Positions 12,151 to 24,300 of a stretch of DNA of 64,000 bases are shown here, one piece after another. The stretch is from Triglochin maritima (Eukaryota; Streptophyta; Magnoliopsida; Alismatales; Juncaginaceae). The position numbers were made by a program, and so were the translations under genes. Numbering within the stretch: position 1 is the stretch's first letter; each line of letters starts with the position of its first letter. The DNA is taken from NCBI GenBank assembly GCA_963682175.1, contig OY821775.1:10512501-10576500 (forward strand), written 5' to 3'. The notes beneath the pieces were generated by a model. That model searched no databases. It was not told the origin of the DNA and was given only the letters and a program-made list of their open reading frames with translations.

Positions 12151-13061
12151 TTAACTTGTGCTGACTGCAAAAGCATGCTCCTCTATCGTTGTCATAGATG
12201 CTTGCACGTCCCATTCTTCTTCGTTGTTACACTCCTTGTGACTCTGTGTTGCAGCATTTCCTTCTGCAATCTTCTTTTTCGACCAGCATTCCCTCGCAAA
12301 GTGACCTCTCTTGCCACAGTTGTAGCATTTGAGGTTCTTCTTCATCTGCTTCTTTTTGAGTGCTCCCTCTTATTGTGAACTCCTCCGCTCTTGTTTCTTA
12401 GGTCCATCATTCTTTCTTCCACTAAAGAGTGCTTCTTCTCCACTCTTTTTGTAGAAACTCTTGTCATCTGCTTGGCAATAGTGTCTTGATTAACAAGCAA
12501 ACTCTCCAACTCCGAAATGGAAGGAGGGCTCGACCAATCTTGTACTGCTGTGATAAAGGCACTATATTCTGGCCTAGGCACTATATTAGCATGTATAATA
12601 ATCCTCCTCATCCTGGGCTCACTAATCATAGACTCTGGATCTAACTGAGATATGTCACGACAAAGCCCTTTCACCTTTGTAAAGTATTGGTTAATGGACA
12701 TACCTCCTTGCTTGATAGACATCAACTCATTCTCCAAAAGTTGAAGTCAGACGTCATGCTTCTGCGTGAAGAGCGACTTTAGTGTGCCCCATACCGCCTT
12801 GGACGTAGTAGCCTCACGTACATGCTCAAGCAAATCCTTTTCAATAGTTGTCCTGAGCACGTACATAGTCTTCTCTGCCTTAATCTTCAACTTCCTATTT
12901 GCATCAGCATTCTCTACAGGAGGTGGTGTGATTTCATTTCCAGCAACAACCTTCCATAGATTCTGCCCTTGCTAATATGATTCTATGTAAAGACCCAAAT
13001 ACCTGTAGTTTTCTTCATTAAGCATCTCAATCCCGTCACATGGGTTTGACAGATCCGCCAT
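12151..13061 (-). pseudogene. Copia gag (UBN2-type) with zinc knuckle, broken
   Basis: The frame opens at 13061 with MADLSNPCDG, runs through a UBN2-type capsid region (KAVWGTLKSLF, YFTKVKGLCRDISQL, SISELESLLVNQ) and ends in a CCHC zinc knuckle, CYNCGKRGHFAREC, that binds nucleic acid. A TAG at 12974-12972 and a TGA at 12749-12747 interrupt the frame. A one-base loss near 12350 shifts the knuckle into another frame. It cannot make full-length Gag. Confidence 0.9.
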
Positions 13062-13182
13062 CACCTATTAGTTTTGAACTACTCGAACCAACTCCTTTAG
13101 CGTGATCTTCCACTCCTCCTGCAATACTTCAACTTTGTGATTTTCGACGGACGACCACCACGAACATGGTTCTGATACCACT

Positions 13183-13607
13183 TGTTGAGTAGAGAAGAAG
13201 TAGAGAGGAAATGATAATGATACTTGTATTGCACAACTAAAGTTGTTACAACAACACAACTCACTACAAGACTTTTCTCCTCACTACAAGACTCTCATTC
13301 ACACTCTACTACAAAGGACTACACTACTCATTCACACTACTACACAAGACTCACTTTTTGTATGGTGGAGAACTTTTCACTTGGATGGATTGAAATGAGA
13401 TATGACACCCCTATTTATAAGTGTGAATGGAAGCTTGTAGAAAAGTTGATGCTTCTTCACTTTGAAACTTCTAGGAAACTTCATAGTGATGGATAAGGAA
13501 GAAACATCTAGAGTATGAATTCTTTAGAAATTGGGCTTAGTGAGTTGGACTTATAATTAACTTAAATAATAACTTATTGGGCTCGTGTTGGTGTTGGATC
13601 TTTAACA
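13183..13607 (-). repeat. Copia 5' LTR
   Basis: It starts TGTTGAG and ends TTTAACA, followed by the AAAGG duplication. The initiator-Met-tRNA primer-binding site begins two bases inside. Same TATA-like motif as the other LTR. Confidence 0.95.
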
Positions 13608-13612
13608 AAAGG

Positions 13613-14440
13613 ATCATCCTACAAGCACCAAAATAAAGTGGTGCTCTATGTTCCTGCAACTTCGTTTCGTTTTGCTTTTTGTTGTTGCACGAAGGTTGCG
13701 TCAAAATTTTAGCGTCACTAACAAATGTAAGTGGAGGTATTCACTGAGAAGCATCTGTTGACAAAGAAGAGTCCCTGGTAACCTGCAGGGGGTATAGGAA
13801 AATGGGGGGAAAACGCACTCCGTAATGTTCATTTAACTTCATAAAATGAGACGACAACATATTAATTCAAAATTAATAAAGGAAGTAATATAATTAAGAA
13901 AGAACAACTAAAATGATTTGTAGTTATATTATTTGTCTTGATTGGAGATTGAATAATCCGTGAAAGTAAAGAAACGTATCAATATCTCTCCTATACTTGT
14001 GTCACATAACATTCACAAACCTATGATTTTCAACCAAAACAATAAGTTTGAATACTTAAATAAATCTCAATACTCAATTAAATGAGCCAATCTAAACAAC
14101 AAAAAACTTGAACTGTCACACAATATTTGGTTTCCATGTCTCAACAAATAATCATCAATAAGTAACAAAACGGATTAGTCTTACAATAATTAAATGCCAG
14201 AGTACATCATATAAGCAACACAACAGACATTAGCAGTGCATCTGATCAAGTCAAATTTGGTTGATGAACAATTGTAAAATTATAGACCTCAACAAATATT
14301 TCTACACGTTTGATGATGTCCACTGCTCTTCAGACTTCAAACTCACATAACAAAAGCTGCACCTTCAAAATCACTCGCTACTCTTCTCAACATAGTTGCA
14401 ATTTGCAATATATAAGGTCCTCATGCAGTTGACAAATGTC
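13613..14440. other. Intergenic / 3' flank of the AAA-ATPase gene
   Basis: AT-rich sequence between the Copia duplication and the ATPase stop codon. The right part should hold the ATPase 3' UTR. I see no other gene or repeat. Confidence 0.5.
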
Positions 14441-17400
14441 TCACAGAAAGTATGATAGTTGTTGCTTCTTTCTTGAGCCTCCTTCCCCATATAAATCATT
14501 CCATTGGTTAAGTTCACTCATGACACAGCCTTCACCAGAAAAACTGGCGGAGACCTGAAATCGCAGATGTGATGATAAAATTACCAAACATGATCTAAAT
14601 ATATACTAGAATGTAACAAAAGGAGAGGTGCTTTGATCAGGCTTACTTGATCCTTCGCGAGCCTCATGTCCTCCATGTTCAACGGTCTAAGAGTGATCGA
14701 TGTCTCGGCGTTTTCGTTTCCTGTGGTGTCTGTTGAGTCTTTATCTTGTTCAGGTTTCTGATTCTTATTGGTTTGTACATTGGTGTTTGTGGTGTCTGCA
14801 GCATCCTTTTCTTGCTCAGCTTTCTGCTTCTTGACCTGTAAATAATAAGAGAGTTGTATTTAAGAGGTTTAAGCTGATCTCCTGTGCAATATTCACAGAA
14901 TCATCTCTGTTCTTCATTGGCACATATAATTGAGAATCAAATTCAGCATGAATATCTCCAACAAGTATTTCAAAATTGTCAAAAGGATACAACATAATCA
15001 AAGAAAATCGTAGATGGTGAGAGTTTTGAGCCATTCATATGGTTTAAAAATAACATCTTTCACCTTTTATGGCACCTTTTTCATAAATTCGTCACATCTT
15101 CAGTTACTAAGTTTCAACAGAAATGTATTAAGACATGAATGTGATATACTATTTAGAGTAATAGACAATATCAGTGTCATTTTCTGAATCAAATCATCTT
15201 AAAAAAGCATAAAATTCCAATCATAGTGTTATCTCATCTTAGACGATCGACTAATTTTACGATAACATGATAACCTAACTGCCCACAATGTAAATTGAAA
15301 ATTAACTGAAGGAAGGACTATTAATAGCAATAGAATTATTGAGAATGCCTAGTGGTTTACCGATTCTTCCTCTTTTTCCCTTTGTATAAGCTCTCTGACC
15401 GGTCGATATGCTGCTGTTATACATAAATTCTGCAATTTCAGTTTGAAATGTTAGAAAATATTTCTATATCCTGCTGTCAACTGACAAAAGCTAGATATAC
15501 AGACCTTAAGATCACTTCCACTAAACCCTTCTGTCATCATTGCAAGCTCCTTAAAATCAAGCCCTTCTGTTATGTTCTCTTTCGACAAGAGTGTTTTTAA
15601 AATCTTTTCCCTATTCTCTAGTGACGGCAGACCGACCATGACTCTGCTCACGGAATTAAGATAGTGATAATGAGAAACAATGTCGTGTAATTGGATAACT
15701 ATATGACAAGTAACAAATCTGATTTCTCGATAATACGACATTTCGAAAGAAAAACCTTCGTTCGAATCTTCGAATGATTGCCTCATCAAGGTCAAATGGT
15801 CGGTTCGTTGCAGCGAGAACAAGAACTTTTTCCCCTTGTTTTGTCAAGAGTCCATCCCAATGTGTCATGAACTCATTCTTTATCTTCCGCATCGCTTCGT
15901 GCTCCCCAACTCTAGTTCTTTGGCCAAGCATACTATCAACCTCATCAACGAAAATTATGGTTGGGGAGACCTTTGCAGCCATAGAAAATAAAGCTCTCAC
16001 ATTTTTCTCATCTTCCCCAAACCATTTCGAGGTGATTGTGGACATGGAGACGTTTATGAAGCTTGCTCCTGCTTCATTGGCGATGGCTTTTGCGAGCATT
16101 GTCTTTCCGGTACCTGGTGGACCGAAGAGTAATATTCCCCTACAAGGCTTTAAAAGTCCTCCTTTGAAGAGATCTGGCCTTCGCAGCGGAAGCATCACTA
16201 GTTCTTGAAGAGACTCCTTTATATCGTCTAAAGCGCCTATATCATCAAATGTCACTCCGATCTCACTCGCGGGAATAACCTCTGCTCTGATACGTTTTTC
16301 AAATTCATTATCGCGAGCAACTTCCTGCAGATGACAAAACTCGTTTCGATACAATATTTTACATGGAGGAATTTTAAACAAGCAAAATATTTCCACAAGC
16401 AATATTATACACATGATTAAGAAGCCTACCACTCCCTCTATGATGATATATTAGAGAATTTCGTAAAAGACCAAACACTAAACGAAGATGAACTTGGAAA
16501 ATAAAATTTGATCAACAAAGACTCTAAATGTGATGTGCCAAAAGAAAGAAACAACTTTCTTATGTATGCATTGCAGATGTAGTTCCAGTTTGCTTGTAAC
16601 AGTCTTAGTTAGCTGAGCTAATCCAACTGGAGAACGCTCCGTAGCTAATGCTCGTGCTGGTCCGAAGACCCTTTAAAACTTTCAAATTTTCAATGACAGT
16701 GTTTTTGAATAAACTCACACGAATTTTTGATGCTGTCGATGAAATCCCATTTTCACCATCCTTGATCCCAAAACCCGATTTTCCTGAGGCTACAGTAGTC
16801 TCAGATTTCTTAGCAGCTCTATTTTTTCTTGCAAGTGCATTCTGAGATGCAAAAGGTTATTGTTGAGAGACGATATTGAGCTTCTCAGGAAGATTTATAT
16901 ACCTTCCTATTTTAATTCATGTCAAGAATAACTTACCCTTACTGCTTCGTCATCTGATTCCAGCTTTAATGTATCTTTCCCATCTTGAAATAAGCTCAAT
17001 CCATGTGATAAACTGTTGCATAGAAATTTAATAAGGAGAAATTGAATTGAAAAAAACAATAATAATAACGTTAAGAAAGTAACCTTTTTGAGGAAATGAC
17101 AAGCTTCCCATTTCTGTACTCAGTATCCCTGTTATTCATCAAGTGGTGCGAAACTGCAGTCACCACAATTTCCTCGATGAAGCTGCTGAGCATCGTTGTA
17201 TCGTCAATGCATATCGATCCCAAATCATCACAATCAAGATCGTTTGCTGCAAGAACCTCCGAAATATGATTTCTGTTGTCCTGAACCAGGAGGGTCTTCA
17301 TGTCCTCTTCAAGTTTATTTTTCCAGCTTAATAGGCTGTTCTCGTCTTCGGGCGGTTTGATCTCTATATTGTATGGAAACAACGCCATGAGTTTATCATC

Positions 17401-20400
17401 AACGTCTTTATAATCATTTTCTGATTCCTGTATTCTTGAACCGAGTACTAACACAGGTCCTGTTAATTTCTTCAACATTTTCTGGAACAAGGAATATATC
17501 CTTTTTGATCTATATAACAGGTTTTCGACATCCCTCACATAGAGCACAATTGGGCAACTTTTTGATACTGAAGCCAACACCTGGTAAAGAAATTGGTTAA
17601 AGTACTAGAAGATGTTCTTTTCTTTTCAGGCTGCATTCAACAGTTTGGTGCTACAAAAATAATATCAACATTTTATGATAAAATAAACAAGAAATTAATC
17701 AAAGCAATATATGACAAGTATGAAGTAACAAAATAAGATATTTTAGAAAATAGAAAAGAAATTACCCTATATAGAGATTGTATGAGAACCTTTTCATCAA
17801 AAGCCCAACTACTAGCACCTCTGAGAGAAGCTGAAAACACAAATATAATCAACTGAGAAGACAAACAAAATCAAACTCTGGCCTTGAAAAGGGTAAACAA
17901 TCTGAAGCTGCTCCCTAGAAAAAAAAATTGGCAAATGTATTATGTCAAACTGTAAGTAATCTCGTGTTAACAAACTACAATGTTTGACAACAATATATAG
18001 TTTTCTGCTGTTCCATTGTCCATTTTGCTGCAAGGGAAACTAACTAATCAATATATGTTTGAACGAAGGTACATTTTCTTTAACAACATTCTATGGGCAA
18101 ACCTGGATTTGCAGTTGAAGATGATGCAAGACTGCTGATATCAGCAGATGAAGACACATTCCTTAGTAGCTTCGACGAGCTCTCGTCTTCCTCTGAGACT
18201 CTAAAAGTAGATGGATATGTAAATACTAGATCTCAAGGTTAATATAACAAAGTAGCAAAAGAAAAGACAATTGATACCTCGACCTGATGTCAACACCGCT
18301 GTTCTGTCTCCTTAATGATCCTGCAAGAGAAAACCTTAACTAAATATGTTTGTAGATATTTTAATTGTTTTGAATTTGATATGGGGAAATAAAATAATTA
18401 AAATGTAATAGCGAAAAATTTGATGTTCATCTATTAATGAGTAATAAAAATTTCCTCGTCCACCCCACACGAGTAATTGTTAGAGCTTATGGATTGCAAT
18501 TTTAATTATTTAGAAGTGTTACCATCATGTATTGTAAGCATATCTGATGTGGTATGCACTTAAAATTTACAGTGTAATTTCTGACTTTTGATGGGTCAGT
18601 ATAAATCAAAATCAGGTTTTGCAGAGAGAATATAAGGTTACTTCCTATTCGTATCTCTCTGAGAGTACAGTACTTAAAAATGAGTAAATGAGCAACAAGA
18701 GGGAGCGCTAGCATGACAAACCCATGTCTCATATGGTTTGCGGTTTAGGACACCATATGAGCATAATAAGATTGCGACACCCTCAAGTAGTGATCCATCG
18801 GAAATCACAAAATAGCGCTACATACCCAAAGTGAAAAGGATACACCAGTTCTAGAGGCATTAAAGTAACCGCATTTCCAAAGAACCTCACTCAAAAAGAC
18901 TTAATAACATGCATACGATACATGCCATATTTCACATGAATTAGAGAAAATTAAGAAAATAATTCGAACAGCGAAATTGACCAGGAAATTTCATGTATAG
19001 TGAGAATATGAACAAAAATATATATGCTTGATACCTCTCCATTCCTCTCTTGGTTGAAGCATAGAAAAAGATCTTAACATGCCTGAAACCTTTTCAAATG
19101 TTGTCTCGGATTTTGATCTTTCGAGAGACTGCAGAAAATAAAACTTAGGTTTGACTATATGATAATCAAATTACCCAAACAAACTTGGGGGGAACCACTT
19201 CTGAAATAAATATTGTGCATCATATAAACCAAAATGTAGTGTACAGAAATCCTACCAGGTCTTTGCCGAAAGTGCCATATTTGCTCTGCACCTGCACACA
19301 AAAAGAGAGAGCACATTAAAAACCACAGTTCAGAACTATCACGGCAAAAATTGTTTTCCCAAATTATACCTTCAATGAGAAGTCAGTTACATCTAGCAGG
19401 AGCAACTTGGAATCAAAGTCACTTGCAAGAGCTTTTGCAAGCATTTGGTGATAAAGCTCTACAAGAGCACACGTAAGAGTAAGTTTCACTATACTCAGAG
19501 ATCATATTGAAATTTATTAGCTTAACTGCAAAGCAATAATCAAGCAGAGAAACAACTTCAATGCAAGTTACCAGCAGGCCCAGATAGTAGAATTGCTCTA
19601 CTGGCAGGAGAAAGATTTCGAATGTGCTTGGAAAGATCTGCTTGCTTCAAGTGCACATATGCTGCACTTGTGAGTAGCACGCGGGTCTGTTCGCTGTTTA
19701 TTGACACAAAAACATGACATCACTGTCCCATAAACCAAAAAAGTGAGTAAGGCTATAAATTCTTATGTACTTTGTTTTGTTTTTTTACTTCCGATGAGTT
19801 GTTTTTCACGAAATTTTGTGGATTACATCTATCATGCATAAGAAACATGAGATAAAAATTTCAAACCAAGTGGATTATTATAGACCTTGATCTAGCAATT
19901 TTAGAATTCAGTAAGTGACTCATAGCCACATTATTTCCATTGTAAAATCCTGAGCCTATAACAAAAATCAAAATATAATGTTTATAAAGTGGTAATATCA
20001 AGTAAAGCTAGTCAAATGGAAAAAAGCAAAATTCTGGGGTTTTTGGAGGATCACTCGCGGTAAATGCAGTGGTAAATCAATTCACTAAATCAAGGTTCTA
20101 CAACCCACGTTCCTGAATGGGTGACTGATGCATTCTTGCTCGATCTACTCAGCAAAAGGAAACAAAGTCCAAAAATGGTGATTAAGTTCCAAGCAAATTT
20201 ATCTTCATATTTAACAAAATGCACTTGAGAGCAAGTCCGCTGAGATGAAATCCAGTAAATCAAGTGTCCATCTAGTCTTCTGCTAGTCTACTCATCCAGA
20301 ACAACATGCCAGTATAAACATGCATACCACCCACCATACTATAACTGAAAACACTTAGTTTAGAGTTAGTTTAGAAGTATATTTCTTCAGCCTAATTAGT

Positions 20401-20882
20401 CTTACTTAAGTGCGATTACTTTCCATGAGAATGGTAAGAAGGGGAGAACTGAACTTGCAAATCCAACCTAATGTAGGATGGGCATGATGAAAGTTCCATA
20501 ACTTGAGTTCTCAATTTAATAATTTCCCCACTAAAACTAATTACCAAAATGCCAAAGTTACTAAAATCCAAAGGGTTGCTGTCTCCTAACCAATCATGCC
20601 AACATTAAACAAAAATAAAGAAAAGTGGTTACACAAACCAAAACCTAAGAATCAAACAAAACGACCAAGAAGAGAGAAAAGAAATTACCAGAGATAATAC
20701 GGGAACTCATCAAACGAAACCTTAATCTCCTTCGCCTCCACGACTTGCTTAATCAACTCAGCCTCGACGCGCTCCGACTCCGAACTCCCCGCCCACTTCC
20801 CGACACCCCGGCTCGAGGCCAGGCCGAGCCCGACCCCGACCCCAACGCTGAGAGCCGATATGAACAAATGCTTCTTCTCCAT
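14441..20882 (-). CDS. AAA-type ATPase, DAA1/At4g28000/At5g52882 group, 16 exons, intact
   Basis: Exons (minus strand): 20882-20689, 19693-19572, 19458-19370, 19291-19256, 19128-19035, 18320-18278, 18200-18103, 17830-17766, 17580-17084, 17012-16937, 16841-16719, 16324-15756, 15643-15505, 15429-15361, 14835-14647 and 14554-14441. They sum to 2517 bp, 838 residues plus TGA, close to the family's usual length, with every junction in phase at GT-AG sites. The start [14 protein letters not shown] opens a hydrophobic N-terminal segment (about residues 4-23), a likely membrane anchor. A degenerate upstream domain ([14 protein letters not shown]) precedes the AAA core: Walker A GPPGTGKT near residue 547, Walker B IIFVDEVD near 602, sensor [19 protein letters not shown]. 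The Vps4-like C-terminus ends [15 protein letters not shown]. The family is related to meiotic-clade ATPases such as msp1 and spastin; its substrate is not known. A Lys/Glu-rich linker (exon 15) is the least conserved part. Confidence 0.95.
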
Positions 20883-21233
20883 CGCACTTCTCCAATCATG
20901 AAAGAACGCCAAACAACCGATTCCAAACGACCAAATTTTGGAGGAAAAAAGCGAGGTGGAGAGCGACCCAGAACTCCAGAGGCAACAAGATTGAATTTTG
21001 ACGATAGAAACGGAGAGAGGAGGCCGAATCCGGAAATGGGTAGGTCACGGAATCGAAAATAAGGAAGGGAGGTGGATGGAAATGGAACAGAGGAGGAAGG
21101 AAACAGAGTAAGAAAGGTCGCAGCTTTTTGAGGGAATAGAGAGGTTTTTGGTGTTGGGTTTGTTTGGAATGAGAAGAGACTGTTGGTTCCCGCTATTTCA
21201 GAAGCCCATTGCAGCCTTTTCAAAACAACAAAG

Positions 21234-21267
<34 letters not shown>

Positions 21268-21350
21268 GTTGTGGTGTTGTGTCTTCTTGTGCTGCAAAAA
21301 AAGTGTAATGCCAGTGCGAAGTATTTTAACAACACTATAAAAAGTTGGTT
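20883..21350 (-). promoter_or_regulatory. 5' flank of the AAA-ATPase gene
   Basis: GC- and purine-rich sequence upstream of the ATPase ATG, presumably 5' UTR and promoter. It includes a (GA)n run at 21237-21265, a common plant core-promoter/UTR element. Long overlapping ORFs on both strands here are compositional and match no protein I know. Confidence 0.45.
21237..21265. repeat. (GA)n microsatellite
   Basis: Uninterrupted GA dinucleotides about 355 bp upstream of the ATPase start codon. Such CT/GA runs are frequent in plant 5' leaders. Confidence 0.95.
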
Positions 21351-24300
21351 TTAATTTTAGGAAGTTAACTAACCAATTGCTTTAAAGATATCGTCTTGAT
21401 GTGTAAAGAAAAATACATACTGTAATATGAGTTGGTGCGGGTAAATGTAGGAGATGAAATTTCATGATTTTTCTTTTACTTTTTTTAGAATAATAGTTCA
21501 GGAATTTTCTTGTTCTTTTAGTTGAACCTGATTATTAGATTGGGAAAATGGATGTGCTCCCAAAAGGCAGGCGTATATTTGAGTGTATTTCATCACTCAC
21601 TTACTTCTCCTCTCCGACCAACACAACCACCGTCCTGCCACCACGCACATCAGTATAATCAAAAAAAGGACGACAACTACGCTCCTGCTTCGTAGCTGAA
21701 CCTCAACAGCAAGTAGGCAATCAACAACTAACGCTCACCTCTACCATCCTCTTCTCCCCAAACCATCTTCTTTCCCAGGAAGCAAAGAAGAAAGGGCTTA
21801 ATAAGTTGAAGGGAAAACAACCAAACAAAAAAATGTACCAAGGACGAGGAGTGGATGACTATCGGTATGTGTAGTCGCAAGTGCAAGTCAGAGACACAAT
21901 CTGTATGACATCAAAGTACATGTTGACAATTTAATATATAATTAAACATGCAAAAATTGTCCTAGTTTTTTGGCTTTCAAGTACACATATTACAACTTAC
22001 TTTCCCAGTACGCATATTTTGACAACAATGTAATTTTTTTTTCCAATTCAATATTCTGAAATACATTGCTGTCAATATGTGATCAAAGAATTTGTCATCA
22101 CTTAAATCACTTATTTGATTACGGAGTCAATTTTTTACTATATTAATTCATAGCCCAAAATGCTCTCTCAACCACAACAGTTGTGATGGCGTTAATGCAA
22201 ACTTTATAAGCAGGAACACTAATAGATAAATAACATCTTTTCTATTTTAAACCAACTTCAAATAAAGATCACCAATGCCTAGAGGGGCCATATGAGAGAG
22301 AGAGAGATTTTAGGAATTAGGAGTTCGTGTGTTTCATAAATTTTCTGAGATAGGTAGAAAAACATTGATCGGGGATTTCTTAATTAAGTGTTGTAAATTT
22401 GTAATCAGTTTGTTTGACCTATAGTTCGGTAAATAAATTTTCCGAAGTCTTATATACAGTTCAGACTGTTCAGTAATTTAATAGAGGTGAAAAAGTAAAT
22501 AATGAGTTACTATTATTCTTTTACTAGGATAAATAACATCTTCTTCCTACTTGCCAGTTGCCACCGCCCTTGGGGGCATAGCTGTAAAATTTCAAATTCA
22601 TCACTATATTGATTATATAAATATTTAAAGATATTAAAGAAATGGTGTGCTATAATAAAAGATACTTTAAGGAATTTCTTGTAATGTAAGTGGGTTAGAT
22701 TAAAACATGATTGCGATAATGTCAGGGGTGGCTGGCCCAGAATTGTATTAGAATCCTTAATGAGGTCGACCTAGGTTTAAGTAGACATTTTAGAGATGAA
22801 CCGTTCAAATTAGGCTTGAATTTGGGTTATGTATAAAAGCACTTGTCTCTCTCTCCTTCATGTAACCTTTTGCTAATATACAGGGTTTGCGGTGGTCGTG
22901 GTTTTCCGTGAAAGGATTTTCCCTTGGAAATATTTTATCTTGTATGTGGTTAATTGCGTGCTTGTTTTGTTGCTTCATATGATTGCTCTTAATTCGCTTA
23001 CATTTCTGTATCATTTTTTTAAGCACGCAACTCCATGGATGGTAGTAGGCAACCTTGTAATTTTAAAGATTAATGACCGAGCATTGTCCTGCTAAAGCAA
23101 AGTATTTAGATATACATGATATCTCTGACTTTGCAGGAGTTGCACTTCAGGATGCAAATGAATCAAATATGAAGCAAATATAAGTACTACTATTGTGCCA
23201 AATCAATATTTGAGATGTGAATATCATCACTTATAAATACATAAAATACATATCCATCCTCTGTGTGGACACGGAAAATGAGAGAAAAGATAATAGTTTC
23301 CTTTAACCAAATCTTTTCCAAGAAATATTTTTCCTTAGTTTCCGTTTGCAATCCTGACTGTAAGAATATTTTCCCACTATTTCTCATGTCCCTCCTTAGG
23401 AAACAAAGGGAAAATGTAGGAAAACTATGATTTCTGTATAAACCTTCAAATAACTTAATAATGTTAAATATCCCATAAAAAATTAATAATTAAAACAATA
23501 AAATTGTTCCTGAAAATTTTAAAAATCAAATAATATTATTATTTTTAAATATTGAGAACAATATATAGCAAAATTATGCAAATGCACCAGAAATTACTCT
23601 TTATAATTTATCTTAAACTTATCATTATTTTGTTCATAAATCTTAGTCTAATAAGTAAATTTTCAACTTTTCAACATGGTCCAGTAACTTGCATAAACGA
23701 CAAAAAATTGGTCGAACGAAAAATAAATTTTGTGTTTTCATTTTCCATTAATTCGCGTTGACTCTGACAATCCATTTCCAAGCACTTTCTCTAGCACCAA
23801 CATGCCCTAGATATGTAATAGACAATAATGTATGTTGTCCTACTAGCTTCAGATTGTAGTTTATAAATTGGATACTAATTCCCCTTTTAAAGTACAACGT
23901 GGAAGTATAACAAAATATGGAATTGAACAGTAACATGTTGAGTAAGAAAATCCAAATTACGGGTCATGATTCAATTCACATTTCTAACAAATTTTTGGGT
24001 GAAAATTACAAAAGCTTTGTGAATAACCGTACTTATTCACCTAAAAATGCATATCTATGTCCGTATTATATTCACAAAAACTCATTTATCAATGTTGGTA
24101 TTGCGAGCCATTTCATTTTCACTCTTTAAAATTCTTGAAGTCATAACACATCCGTAAATGGACCATAGAAGAATTTAATGAATCCTAGTGATTTACTTAT
24201 TGAATACCAGTGGTGTCTCGGTTTGAGTTTCCAGACGTGTCGTTTGAAAACTTTTGGAGACTCCAACGTCTAGGTATGAAAATTTCAGACGCAATTTTTT

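Larger units (their letters stand above)
7196..13607 (-). mobile_element. Full-length but decayed Ty1/Copia LTR retrotransposon
   Basis: Two similar LTRs flank gag and pol on the minus strand, and the whole is bounded by a perfect 5-bp duplication AAAGG (7191-7195 and 13608-13612). The primer-binding site (TGGTATCAGAACC on the minus strand, 13180-13168) would pair with initiator Met-tRNA; a polypurine tract GAGAGGGAG abuts the left LTR. Order along the minus strand is gag, protease, integrase, reverse transcriptase, RNase H, as in Copia. By eye the LTRs differ at about 20 aligned sites plus one 6-bp indel (near 5%), so the insertion is not recent. The coding region has multiple stops and frameshifts, and a solo LTR is inserted in the protease. 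Confidence 0.95.

Noticed and set aside
20745..21223. Plus- and minus-strand ORFs over the ATPase first exon and promoter
   Set aside because: They overlap the real exon 1 in other frames or reflect GC/purine-rich leader sequence.
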